Source: Marthasterias glacialis
Taxonomy: Eukaryota; Echinodermata; Asteroidea; Forcipulatida; Asteriidae
Direction: 5' to 3'
DNA: 64,000 nt
Assembly: GCA_911728455.2 (NCBI GenBank)
Contig: OU452231.1
Span: 11,466,078-11,530,077 of the forward strand
Shown here piece by piece: positions 1 through 10,799 of the stretch (its first letter is position 1; every line of letters begins with the position of its first letter). Both the position numbers and the translations under genes were made by a program. Under the pieces are notes generated by a model that saw only the letters and a program-made list of their open reading frames with translations, was not told the origin of the DNA and did no database searches.

Positions 1-72
1 TTAGGAACGGCTCTATCTACCAAAGTATTGGCGGGAAACTGACAAGTCTGGCACTGTTGGAAAGCCCTGGTC
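1..72 (+). repeat. Partial monomer at the left window edge
   Basis: This is the last 72 bp of a monomer whose first part lies outside the window. It holds the TTGGCGGGAAA motif and the CACTGTTGG variant. It shows that the array continues to the left. Confidence 0.97.
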
Positions 73-1070
73 ATGGGCTTTTCGAAAATACCGGTCTCGG
101 GGCTGCGGGGTAAACAGGGAGGATGCCAGGGACAGCGGAGTGAGGACACCCCGATGATGTCCAGTGCATACGGCCATGCTGTGTGTACGTCAACAATAGC
201 CAAGGCCGGTACTTGTGTGCTGGACCGAAGCCAGCAAAAAAAAAACGCCGAAATAAGAAGTCGCCAGAGCCACGGCCAATAACTCCAGAAATAATAGGGC
301 TAGAGAGAAATTTCTTGTACCTGCAGGTAGCTGCCATAGTCCTGCATCCAAACATATGGTTTTCAACGCCAGCCAGGGCCATCTTCCGCCTTGAAAATAC
401 CAGGGAGTTGGGCTGCTCCATATGCGCTTCAAACGCCTGTCTAATGGAACTTTTGTACACGAAGCTGTAACAGAGTGAAAACAAGACTTAGCAACGGCTC
501 TATCTACCAAAGTATTGGCGGGAAACTGACAAGTCTGACACTGTTGGAAAGCCCTGGTCATGGGCTTTCCGAAAATACCGGTCTCGGGGCTGCAGGGTAA
601 ACAGGGAGGATGCCAGGGACAGCGGAGTGAGGACACCCCGAGGATGTCCAGTGCATACGGCCATGCTGTGTGTACGTCAACAATAGCCAAGGCCGGTACG
701 TGTGTGCTGGACCGAAGGAAGCAAAAAAAACGCCGAAAAAAGAAGTCGCCAGAGCCACGGCCAATAACTCCAGAAATAATAGGGCTAGAGAGAAAATTCT
801 TGTACCTGCAGGTAGTTGCCATAGTCCTGCATCCAAAAATCTGGTTTTCCACGCCAGCCAGGGCCATCTTCCGCCTTGAAAATACCAGGGAGCGGGGCTA
901 CTCCGAATGCGCTTCAAACGCCTGTCTAATGGAACTTTTGTACACGAAGCTGTAACAGAGTGAAAACAAGACTTAGCAACGGCTCTATCTCCCAAAGTAT
1001 TGGCGGGAAACTGACAAGTCTGACACTGTTGGAAAGCCCTGGTCATGGGCTTTCCGAAAATACCGGTCTC

Positions 1071-1103
1071 GGGGCTGCGGGGTAAACAGGGAGGATGCCA
1101 GGG
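1071..1103 (+). other. G-rich stretch with long-loop G-quadruplex potential
   Basis: Four G-runs, GGGG, GGGG, GGG and GGG, are separated by 4, 6 and 9 bases (1071-1074, 1079-1082, 1089-1091, 1101-1103). The last loop is longer than the usual limit of 7, so folding would be weak or of the long-loop kind. The stretch recurs in copies with the GGGGCTGCGGGG or GGGGCTGAGGGG leader and is disrupted in copies with CTTGAGTCTGCAGGG. Confidence 0.4.
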
Positions 1104-3550
1104 ACAGCGGAGTGAGGACACCCCGAGGATGTCCAGTGCATACGGCCATGCTGTGTGTACGTCAACAATAGCCAAGGCCGGTACGTGTGTGCTGGACCGA
1201 AGCCAGCAAAAAAAACCAGCCGAAATAAGAAGTCGCCAGAGCCACGGCCAATAACTCCAGAAATAATGGGGCTAGAGAGAAATTTCTTGTACCTGCAGGT
1301 AGCTGCCATAGTCCTGCATCCAAAAATCTGGTTTTCCACGCCAGCCAGGGCCATCTTCCGCCTTGAAAACACCAGGGAGCGGGGCTGCTCCGAATGCGCT
1401 TCAAACGCCTGTCTAATGGAACTTTTGTACACGAAGCTGTAACAGAGTGAAAACAAGACTTAGCAACGGCTCTATCTCCCAAAGTATTGGCGGGAAACTG
1501 ACAAGTCTGACACAGTTGGAAAGCCCTGGTCATGGGCTTTCTGAAAATACCGGTCTTGGGGCTGAGGGGTAAACAGGGAGGATGCCAGGGACAGCGGAGT
1601 GAGGACACCCCGAGGATGTCCAGTGCAAACGGCCATGCTGTGTGTACGTCAACAATAGCCACGGCCGGTACGTGTGTGCTGGACCGAAGCCAGCAAAAAA
1701 AAAAACGCCGAAAAAAGAAGTCGCCAGAGCCACGGCCAATAACTCCAGAAATAATAGGGCTAGAGAGAAAATTCTTGTACCTGCAGGTAGCTGCCATAGT
1801 CCTGCATCCAAAAATCTGGTTTTCCACGCCAGCCAGGGCCATCTTCCGCCTTTAAACTACCAGGGAGTGGGGCTGCTCCGAATGCGCTTCAAACGCCTGT
1901 CTAATGGAACTTTTGTACACGAAGCTGTAACAGAGTGAAAACAAGACTTAGCAACGGCTCTATCTACCAAAGTATTGGCGGGAAACTGACAAGTCTGGCA
2001 CTGTTGGAAAGCCCTGGTCATGGGCTTTCCGAAAATACCGGTCTCGGGGCTGCGGGGTAAACAGGGAGGATGCCAGGGACAGCGGAGTGAGGACACCCCG
2101 ATGATGTCCAGTGCATACGGCCATGCTGTGTGTACGTCAACAATAGCCAAGGCCGGTACTTGTGTGCTGGACCGAAGCCAGCAAAAAAAAACGCCGAAAT
2201 AAGAAGTCGCCAGAGCCACGGCCAATAACTCCAGAAATAATAGGGCTAGAGAGAAATTTCTTGTACCTGCAGGTAGCTGCCATAGTCCTGCATCCAAAAA
2301 TCTGGTTTTCAACGCCAGCCAGGGCCATCTTCCGCCTTGAAAATACCAGGGAGTGGGGCTGCTCCATATGCGCTTCAAACGCCTGTCTAATGGAACTTTT
2401 GTACACGAAGCTGTAACAGAGTGAAAACAAGACTTAGCAACGGCTCTATCTACCAAAGTATTGGCGGGAAACTGACAAGTCTGACACTGTTGGAAAGCCC
2501 TGGTCATGGGCTTTCCGAAAATACCGGTCTCGGGGCTGCAGGATAAACAGGGAGGATGCCAGGGACAGCGGAGTGAGGACACCCCGAGGATGTCCAGTGC
2601 ATACGGCCATGCTGTGTGTACGTCAACAATAGCCAAGGCCGGTACGTGTGTGCTGGACCGAAGCCAGCAAAAAAAACCCAGCCGAAATAAGAAGTCGCCA
2701 GAGCCACGGCCAATAACTCCAGAAAAAATGGGGCCAGAGAGAAATTTCTTGTACATGCAGGTAGCTGCCATAGTCCTGCATCCAAAAATCTGGTTTTCCA
2801 CGCCCGCCAGGGCCATCTTCCGCCTTGAAAATACCAGGGAGCGGGGCTGCTCCGAATGCGCTTCAAACGCCTGTCTAATGGAACTTTTGTACACGAAGCT
2901 GTAACAGAGTGAAAACAAGACTTAGCAACGGCTCTATCTCCCAAAGTATTGGCGGGAAACTGACAAGTCTGACACAGTTGGAAAGCCCTGGTCATGGGCT
3001 TTCTGAAAATACCGGTCTTGGGCTGAGGAGTAAACAGGGAGGATGCCAGGGACAGCGGAGTGAGGACACCCCGAGGATGTCCAGTGCAAACGGCCATGCT
3101 GTGTGTACGTCAACAATAGCCAAGGCCGGTACTTGTGTGCTGGACCGAAGCCAGCAAAAAAAACCTCCCGAAATAAGAAGTCGCCAGAGCCACGGCCAAT
3201 AACTCCATAAATAATGGGGCTAGAGAGAAATTTCTTGTACATGCAGGTAGCTGCCATATTCCTGCATCCAAAAATCTGGTTTTCCACGCCCGCCAGGGCC
3301 ATCTTCCGCCTTGAAAACACCAGGGAGCGGGGCTGCTCCGAATGCGCTTCAAACGCCTGTCTAATGGAACTTTTGTACACGAAGCTGTAACAGAGTGAAA
3401 ACAAGACTTAGCAACGGCTCTATCTCCCAAAGTATTGGCGGGAAACTGACAAGTCTGACACTGTTGGAAAGCCCTGCTCATGGGCTTTCTGAAAATACCG
3501 GTCTTGGGGCTGAGGGGTAAACAGGGAGGATGCCAGGGACAGCGGAGTGA

Positions 3551-3569
3551 GGACATCCTGAGGATGTCC
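3551..3569. repeat. Perfect inverted repeat, 8-bp stem, 3-base loop (M8)
   Basis: GGACATCCTGAGGATGTCC folds as an 8-bp stem with loop TGA. The usual monomer sequence here, GGACACCCCGAGGATGTCC, pairs imperfectly, and two changes in this variant (C to T twice) complete the hairpin. The same variant occurs at 5988-6006 and 6479-6497. Confidence 0.85.
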
Positions 3570-5987
3570 AGTGCATACGGCCATGCTGTGTGTACGTCAA
3601 CAATAGCCAAGGCCGGTACGTGTGTGCTGGACTGAAGCCAGCAAAAAAAAAAAAACGCCGAAAAAACAAGTCGCCAGAGCCACGGCCAATAACTCCAGAA
3701 ACAATAGGGCTAGAGAGAAATTTCTTGTACATGCAGGTAGCTGCCATAGTCCTGCATCCAAAAATCTGGTTTTCCACGCCCGCCAGGGCCATCTTCCGCC
3801 TTGAAAATACCAGGGAGCGGGGCTGCTCCGAATGCGCTTCAAACGCCTGTCTAATGGAACTTTTGTACACGAAGCTGTAACAGAGTGAAAAGAAGACTTA
3901 GCAACGGCTCTATCTCCCAAAGTATTGGCGGGAAACTGACAAGTCTGACACTGTTGGAAAGCCCTGGTCATGGGCTTTCCGAAAATACCGGTCTCGGGGC
4001 TGCGGGGTAAACAGGGAGGATGCCAGGGACAGCGGAGTGAGGACACCCCGAGGATGTCCAGTGCAAACGGCCATGCTGTGTGTACGTCAACAATAGCCAA
4101 GGCCGGTACTTGTGTGCTGGACCGAAGCCAGCAAAAAAAACCTCCCGAAATAAGAAGTCGCCAGAGCCACGGCCAATAACTCCAGAAATAATGGGGCTAG
4201 AGAGAAATTTCTTGTACCTGCAGGTAGCTGCCATAGTCCTGCATCCAAACATATGGTTTTCAACGCCAGCCAGGGCCATCTTCCGCCTTGAAAATACCAG
4301 GGAGTTGGGCTGCTCCATATGCGCTTCAAACGCCTGTCTAATGGAACTTTTGTACACGAAGCTGTAACAGAGTGAAAACAAGACTTAGCAACGGCTCTAT
4401 CTCCCAAAGTATTGGCGGGAAACTGACAAGTCTGACACAGTTGGAAAGCCCTGGTCATGGGCTTTCTGAAAATACCGGTCTTGGGCTGAGGAGTAAACAG
4501 GGAGGATGCCAGGGACAGCGGAGTGAGGACACCCCGAGGATGTCCAGTGCATACGGCCATGCTGTGTGTACGTCAACAATAGCCAAGGCCGGTAAGTGTG
4601 TACTAGACCGAAGCCAGCAAAAAAAAACCGCCGAAATAAGAAGTCGCCAGAGCCACGGCCAATAATTCCAGAAATAATGGGGCTAGAGAGAAATTTCTTG
4701 TACCTGCAGGTAGCTGCCATATTCCTGCATCCAAAAATCTGGTTTTCAACGCCCGCCAGGGCCATCTTCCGCCTTGAAAATACCAGGGAGCGGGGCTGCT
4801 CCGAATGCGCTTCAAACGCCTGTCTAATGGAACTTTTGTACACGAAGCTGTAACAGAGTGAAAACAAGACTTAGCAACGGCTCTATCTACCAAAGTATTG
4901 GCGGGAAACTGACAAGTCTGACACAGTTGGAAAGCCCTGGTCATGGGCTTTCTGAAAATACCGGTCTTGGGCTGCGGGGTAAACAGGGAGGATGCCAGGG
5001 ACAGCGGAATGAGGACACCCCGATGATGTCCAGTGCATACGGCCATGCTGTGTGTACGTCAACAATAGCCAAGGCCGGTACGTGTGTGCTGGACCGAAGC
5101 CAGCAAAAAAAACCTGCCGAAATAAGAAGTCGCCAGAGCCACGGCCAATAACTCCAGAAATAATAGGGCTAGAGAGAAATTTCTTGTACCTGCAGGTAGC
5201 TGCCATATTCCTGCATCCAAAAATCTGGTTTTTTCACGCCAGCCAGGGCCATCTTCCGCCTTGAAAACACCAGGGAGCGGGGCTACTCCGAATGCGCTTC
5301 AAACGCCTGTCTAATGGAACTTTTGTACACGAAGCTGTAACAGAGTGAAAACAAGACTTAGCAACGGCTCTATCTCCCAAAGTATTGGCGGGAAACTGAC
5401 AAGTCTGACACTGTTGGAAAGCCCTGGTCATGGGCTTTCCGAAAATACCGGTTTCGGGGCTGAGGGGTAAACAGGGAGGATGCCAGGGACAGTGGAGTGA
5501 GGACACCCCGAGGATGTCCAGTGCATACGGCCATGCTGTGTGTACGTCAACAGTAGCCAAGGCCGGTACTTGTGTACTAGACCGAAGCCAGCAAAAAAAA
5601 ACCGCCGAAATAAGAAGTCGCCAGAGCCACGGCCAATAACTCCAGAAATAATAGGGCTAGAGAGAAATTTCTTGTACATGCAGGTAGCTGCCATAGTCCT
5701 GCATCCAAAAATCTGGTTTTCCACGCCCGCCAGGGCCATCTTCCGCCTTGAAAACACCAGGGAGCGGGGCTGCTCCGAATGCGCTTCAAACGCCTGTCTA
5801 ATGGAACTTTTGTACACGAAGCTGTAACAGAGTGAAAACAAGACTTAGCAACGGCTCTATCTCCCAAAGTATTGGCGGGAAACTGACAAGTCTGACACTG
5901 TTGGAAAGCCCTGCTCATGGGCTTTCCGAAAATACCGGTCTTGGGGCTGCGGGGTAAACAGGGAGGATGCCAGGGACAGCGGAGTGA

Positions 5988-6006
5988 GGACATCCTGAGG
6001 ATGTCC
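5988..6006. repeat. Perfect inverted repeat, 8-bp stem (M13)
   Basis: Same hairpin-forming variant as at 3551-3569, in monomer M13. Confidence 0.85.
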
Positions 6007-6478
6007 AGTGCATACGGCCATGCTGTGTGTACGTCAACAATAGCCAAGGCCGGTACGTGTGTGCTGGACTGAAGCCAGCAAAAAAAAAAAAAACGCCGAA
6101 GAAAGAAGTCACCAGAGCCACGGCCAATAACTCCAGAAATAATAGGGCTAGAGAGAAATTTCTTGTACATGCAGGTAGCTGCCATAGTCCTGCATCCAAA
6201 AATCTGGTTTTCCACGCCCGCCAGGGCCATCTTCCGCCTTGAAAACACCAGGGAGCGGGGCTGCTCCGAATGCGCTTCAAACGCCTGTCTAATGGAACTT
6301 TTGTACACGAAGCTGTAACAGAGTGAAAACAAGACTTAGCAACGGCTCTATCTCCCAAAGTATTGGCGGGAAACTGACAAGTCTGACACTGTTGGAAAGC
6401 CCTGCTCATGGGCTTTCCGAAAATACCGGTCTTGGGGCTGCGGGGTAAACAGGGAGGATGCCAGGGACAGCGGAGTGA

Positions 6479-6497
6479 GGACATCCTGAGGATGTCC
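6479..6497. repeat. Perfect inverted repeat, 8-bp stem (M14)
   Basis: Same hairpin-forming variant as at 3551-3569, in monomer M14. Confidence 0.85.
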
Positions 6498-7875
6498 AGT
6501 GCATACGGCCATGCTGTGTGTACGTCAACAATAGCCAAGGCCGGTACGTGTGTGCTGGACTGAAGCCAGCAAAAAAAAAAAAAAACGCCGAAGAAAGAAG
6601 TCGCCAGAGCCACGGCCAATAACTCCAGAAATAATAGGGCTAGAGAGAAATTTCTTGTACCTGCAGGTAGCTGCCATAGTCCTGCATCCAAAAATCTGGT
6701 TTTCCACGCCCGCCAGGGCCATCTTCCGCCTTGAAAATACCAGGGAGCGGGGCTGCTCCGAATGCGCTTCAAACGCCTGTCTAATGGAACTTTTGTACAC
6801 GAAGCTGTAACAGAGTGAAAACAAGACTTAGCAACGGCTCTATCTCCCAAAGTATTGGCGGGAAACTGACAAGTCTGACACAGTTGGAAAGCCCTGGTCA
6901 TGGGCTTTCTGAAAATACCGGTCTTGGGCTGAGGAGTAAACAGGGAGGATGCCAGGGACAGCGGAGTGAGGACACCCCGAGGATGTCCAGTGCATACGGC
7001 CATGCTGTGTGTACGTCAACAATAGCCAAGGCCGGTACTTGTGTACTAGACCGAAGCCAGCAAAAAAAAACCGCCGAAATAAGAAGTCGCCAGAGCCACG
7101 GCCAATAACTCCAGAAATAATGGGGCTAGAGAGAAATTTCTTGTACCTGCAGGTAGCTGCCATAGTCCTGCATCCAAAAATCTGGTTTTCCACGCCCGCC
7201 AGGGCCATCTTCCGCCTTGAAAACACCAGGGAGCGGGGCTGCTCCGAATGCGCTTCAAACGCCTGTCTAAAGGAACTTTTGTACACGAAGCTGTAACAGA
7301 GTGAAAACAAGACTTAGCAACGGCTCTATCTCCCAAAGTATTGGCGGGAAACTGACAAGTCTGACACAGTTGGAAAGCCCTGGTCATGGGCTTTCTGAAA
7401 ATACCGGTCTTGGGGCTGAGGGGTAAACAGGGAGGATGCCAGGGACAGCGGAGTGAGGACACCCCGAGGATGTCCAGTGCATACGGCCATGCTGTGTGTA
7501 CGTAAACAATAGCCAAGGCCGGTACGTGTGTGCTGGACCGAAGCCAGCAAACAAACAAAAACGCCGAAAACAGAAGTCGCCAGAGCCACGGCCAATAACT
7601 CCAGAAATAATAGGGCTAGAGAGAAATTTCTTGTACCTGCAGGTAGCTGCCATAGTCCTGCATCCAAAAATGTGGTTTTCCACGCCAGCCAGGGCCATCT
7701 TCCGCCTTGAAAACACCAAGGAGCGGGGCTGCTCCGAATGCACTTCAAACGCCTGTCTAATGGAACTTTTGTACACGAAGCTGTAACAGAGTGAAAACAA
7801 AACTGAGCAACGGCCCTATCTCCCAAAGTATTGGCGGGAAACTGACAAGTCTGAAACAGTTGGAAAGCCCTGGTC

Positions 7876-9824
7876 ATGGGCTTTCTGAAAATACCGGTCT
7901 TGGGGCTGAGGGGTAAACAGGGAGGATGCCAGGGACAGCGGAGTGAGGACACCCCGAGGATGTCCAGTGCATACGGCCATGCTGTGTGTACGTCAACAAT
8001 AGCCAAGGCCGGTACTTGTGTGCTGGACCGAAGCCAGCAAAAAACCGCCGAAATAAGAAGTCGCCAGAGCCACGGCCAATAACTCCAGAAATAATGGGGC
8101 TAGAGAGAAATTGCTTGTACCTGCAGGTAGCTGCCATAGTCCTGCATCCAAAAATCTGGTTTTCCACGCCAGCCAGGGCCATCTTCCGCCTTGAAAACAC
8201 CAGGGAGCGGGGCTGCTCCGAATGCGCTTCAAACGCCTGTCTAATGGAACTTTTGTACACGAAGCTGTAACAGAGTGAAAACAAGACTCAGCAACGGCTC
8301 TATCTCCCAAAGTATTGGCGGGAAACTGACAAGTCTGACACAGTTGGAAAGCCCTGGTCATGGGCTTTCTGAAAATACCGGTCTCGGGGCTGAGGGGTAA
8401 ACAGGGAGGATGCCAGGGACAGCGGAGTGAGGACACCCCGAGGATGTCCAGTGCATACGGCCATGCTGTGTGTACGTCAACAATAGCCAAGGTCGGTACG
8501 TGTGTGCTGGACCGAAGCCAGCAAACAAACAAAAACGCCGAAAACAGAAGTCGCCAGAGCCACGGCCAATAACTCCAGAAATAATAGGGCTAGAGAGAAA
8601 TTTCTTATACCTGCAGGTAGCTGCCATAGTCCTGCATCCAAAAATCTGGTTTTCCACGCCAGCCAGGGCCATCTTCCGCCTTGAAAACACCAGGGAGCGG
8701 GGCTGCTCCGAATGCGCTTCAAACGCCTGTCTAATGGAACTTTTGTACACGAAGCTGTAACAGAGTGAAAACAAAACTGAGCAACGGCCCTATCTCCCAA
8801 AGTATTGGCGGGAAACTGACAAGTCTGAAACAGTTGGAAAGCCCTGGTCATGGGCTTTCTGAAAATACCGGTCTTGGGGCTGAGGGGTAAACAGGGAGGA
8901 TGCCAGGGACAGCGGAGTGAGGACACCCCGAGGATGTCCAGTGCATACGGCCATGCTGTGTGTACGTCAACAATAGCCAAGGCCGGTACTTGTGTGCTGG
9001 ACCGAAGCCAGCAAAAAAACCGCCGAAATAAGAAGTCGCCAGAGCCACGGCCAATAACTCCAGAAATAATGGGGCTAGAGAGAAATTGCTTGTACCTGCA
9101 GGTAGCTGCCATAGTCCTGCATCCAAAAATCTGGTTTTCCACGCCAGCCAGGGCCATCTTCCGCCTTGAAAACACCAGGGAGCGGGGCTGCTCCGAATGC
9201 GCTTCAAACGCCTGTCTAATGGAACTTTTGTACACGAAGCTGTAACAGAGTGAAAACAAGACTCAGCAACGGCTCTATCTCCCAAAGTATTGGCGGGAAA
9301 CTGACAAGTCTGACACAGTTGGAAAGCCCTGGTCATGGGCTTTCTGAAAATACCGGTCTCGGGGCTGAGGGGTAAACAGGGAGGATGCCAGGGACAGCGG
9401 AGTGAGGACACCCCGAGGATGTCCAGTGCATACGGCCATGCTGTGTGTACGTCAACAATAGCCAAGGTCGGTACGTGTGTGCTGGACCGAAGCCAGCAAA
9501 CAAACAAAAACGCCGAAAACAGAAGTCGCCAGAGCCACGGCCAATAACTCCAGAAATAATAGGGCTAGAGAGAAATTTCTTATACCTGCAGGTAGCTGCC
9601 ATAGTCCTGCATCCAAAAATCTGGTTTTCCACGCCAGCCAGGGCCATCTTCCGCCTTGAAAACACCAGGGAGCGGGGCTGCTCCGAATGCGCTTCAAACG
9701 CCTGTCTAATGGAACTTTTGTACACGAAGCTGTAACAGAGTGAAAACAAGACTTAGCAACGGCCCTATCTCCCAAAGTATTGGCGGGAAACTGACAAGTC
9801 TGACACAGTTGGAAAGCCCTGGTC
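7876..9824 (+). repeat. Duplicated dimer HOR (M17-M18 and M19-M20), ~975 bp
   Basis: M17-M18 and M19-M20 agree at every marker I checked, including the private AAAACTGAGCAACGGCCC (near 7799 and 8773) and TTCTTATACCTG (near 8603 and 9577). The only difference I noticed is one A in the A-tract of M17 against M19. This is a recent duplication of about 975 bp. Confidence 0.9.
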
Positions 9825-10309
9825 ATGGGCTTTCTGAAAATACCGGTCTTGGGGCTGAGGGGTAAACAGGGAGGATGCCAGGGACAGCGGAGTGAGGACA
9901 CCCGAGGATGTCCAGTGCCTAGGGCCATGCTGTGTGTACGTCAACAATAGCCAAGGCCGGTACTTGTGTGCTGGACCGAAGCCAGCAAAAAAAAAACGCC
10001 GAAAACAGAAGTCGCCAGAGCCACGGCCAATAACTCCATAAATAATGGGGCTAGATAGAAATTTCTTGTACCTGCAGGTAGCTGCCATATTCCTGCATCC
10101 AAAAATCTGGTTTCCACGCCAGACAGGGCCATCTTCCGCCTTGAAAATACCAGGGAGCGGGGCTGCGCCGAATGCGCTTCAAACGCCTGTCTAATGAAAC
10201 TTTTGTACACGAAGCTGTAACAGAGTGAAAACAAGACTTAGCAACGGCTCTATCTACCAAAGTATTGGCGGGAAACTGACATGTCTGACACTGTTGGAAA
10301 GCCCTGGCC
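9825..10309 (+). repeat. Divergent monomer M21
   Basis: This copy has several private changes: one C lost in GAGGACACCCGAGG, GTGCCTAGGG where almost all others have GTGCATACGG, CTCCATAAATAATGG, CTAGATAGAAA, GGTTTCCACGCCAGACAGG with one T lost, and CTAATGAAAC. It is the most divergent unit I noticed, and sits at the right end of the duplicated dimers. Confidence 0.8.
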
Positions 10310-10799
10310 ATGGGCTTTCCGAAAATACCGGTCTCGGGGCTGCGGGGTAAACAGGGAGGATGCCAGGGACAGCGGAGTGAGGACACCCCGAGGATGTCCA
10401 GTGCATACGGCCATGCTGTGTGTACGTCAACAATAGCAAAGGACGGTACTTGTGTGCTGGACCGAAGCCAGCAAACAAACAAAAACGCCGAAAACAGAAG
10501 TCGCCAGAGCCACGGCCAATAACTCCAGAAATAATAGGGCTAGAGAGAAAATTCTTGTACCTGCAGGTAGCTGCCATATTCCTGCATCCACAACTCTGGT
10601 TTTCCACGCCCGCCAGGGCCATCTTCCGCCTTGAAAACACCACGGAGCGGGGCTGCTCCGAATGCGCTTCAAACGTTTGTCTAATGGAACTTTTGTACAC
10701 GAAGCTGTAACAGAGTGAAAACAAGACTTAGCAACGGCTCTCTCTCCCAAAGTATTGCCGGAAAACTGACAAGTCTGACACAGTTGGAAAGCCCTGGTC

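Larger units (their letters stand above)
5917..6899 (+). repeat. Tandem pair M13-M14, longest A-tracts
   Basis: M13 (5917) and M14 (6408) are near-identical neighbours sharing CCTGCTCATGGG, the hairpin variant described separately and GGACTGAAGCC. Their A-tracts are 14 and 15 A, the longest seen, so the units are 491 and 492 bp. M8 (3480) is a close relative with 13 A. One 491-bp step by unequal exchange followed by slippage in the A-tract explains the pair. Confidence 0.85.
73..7385 (+). repeat. Heterogeneous monomer block M1-M15
   Basis: Starts are at 73, 560, 1045, 1532, 2020, 2506, 2994, 3480, 3970, 4457, 4943, 5430, 5917, 6408 and 6900. Adjacent monomers belong to different subfamilies and no long HOR is seen, so this is the least homogenised part of the window. 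M1 and M9 share an unusual right half with two NdeI sites (CATATG) and AACGCCAGCC. M7, M10 and M15 share a leader that has lost one G (TCTTGGGCTGAGGAG). Several copies (M6-M8, M12, M13) carry TGTACATGCAGG instead of TGTACCTGCAGG, which removes PstI. Confidence 0.93.
7386..10799 (+). repeat. Monomer block M16-M22 with interrupted A-tract subfamily
   Basis: Starts are at 7386, 7876, 8360, 8850, 9335, 9825 and 10310. M16, M18, M20 and M22 carry AAACAAACAAAAACG in place of the pure A-tract, alternating with monomers that have a short pure tract (6 or 7 A in M17 and M19). The alternation is a dimeric order. The only other copy of this interrupted tract that I see is in M38, near 18265. Confidence 0.9.

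Noticed and set aside
8360-9824. Possible local inversion or transposon at the interrupted A-tract copies
   Set aside because: All flanking markers keep the same order and orientation; the difference is only A-to-C changes and length in the A-tract.
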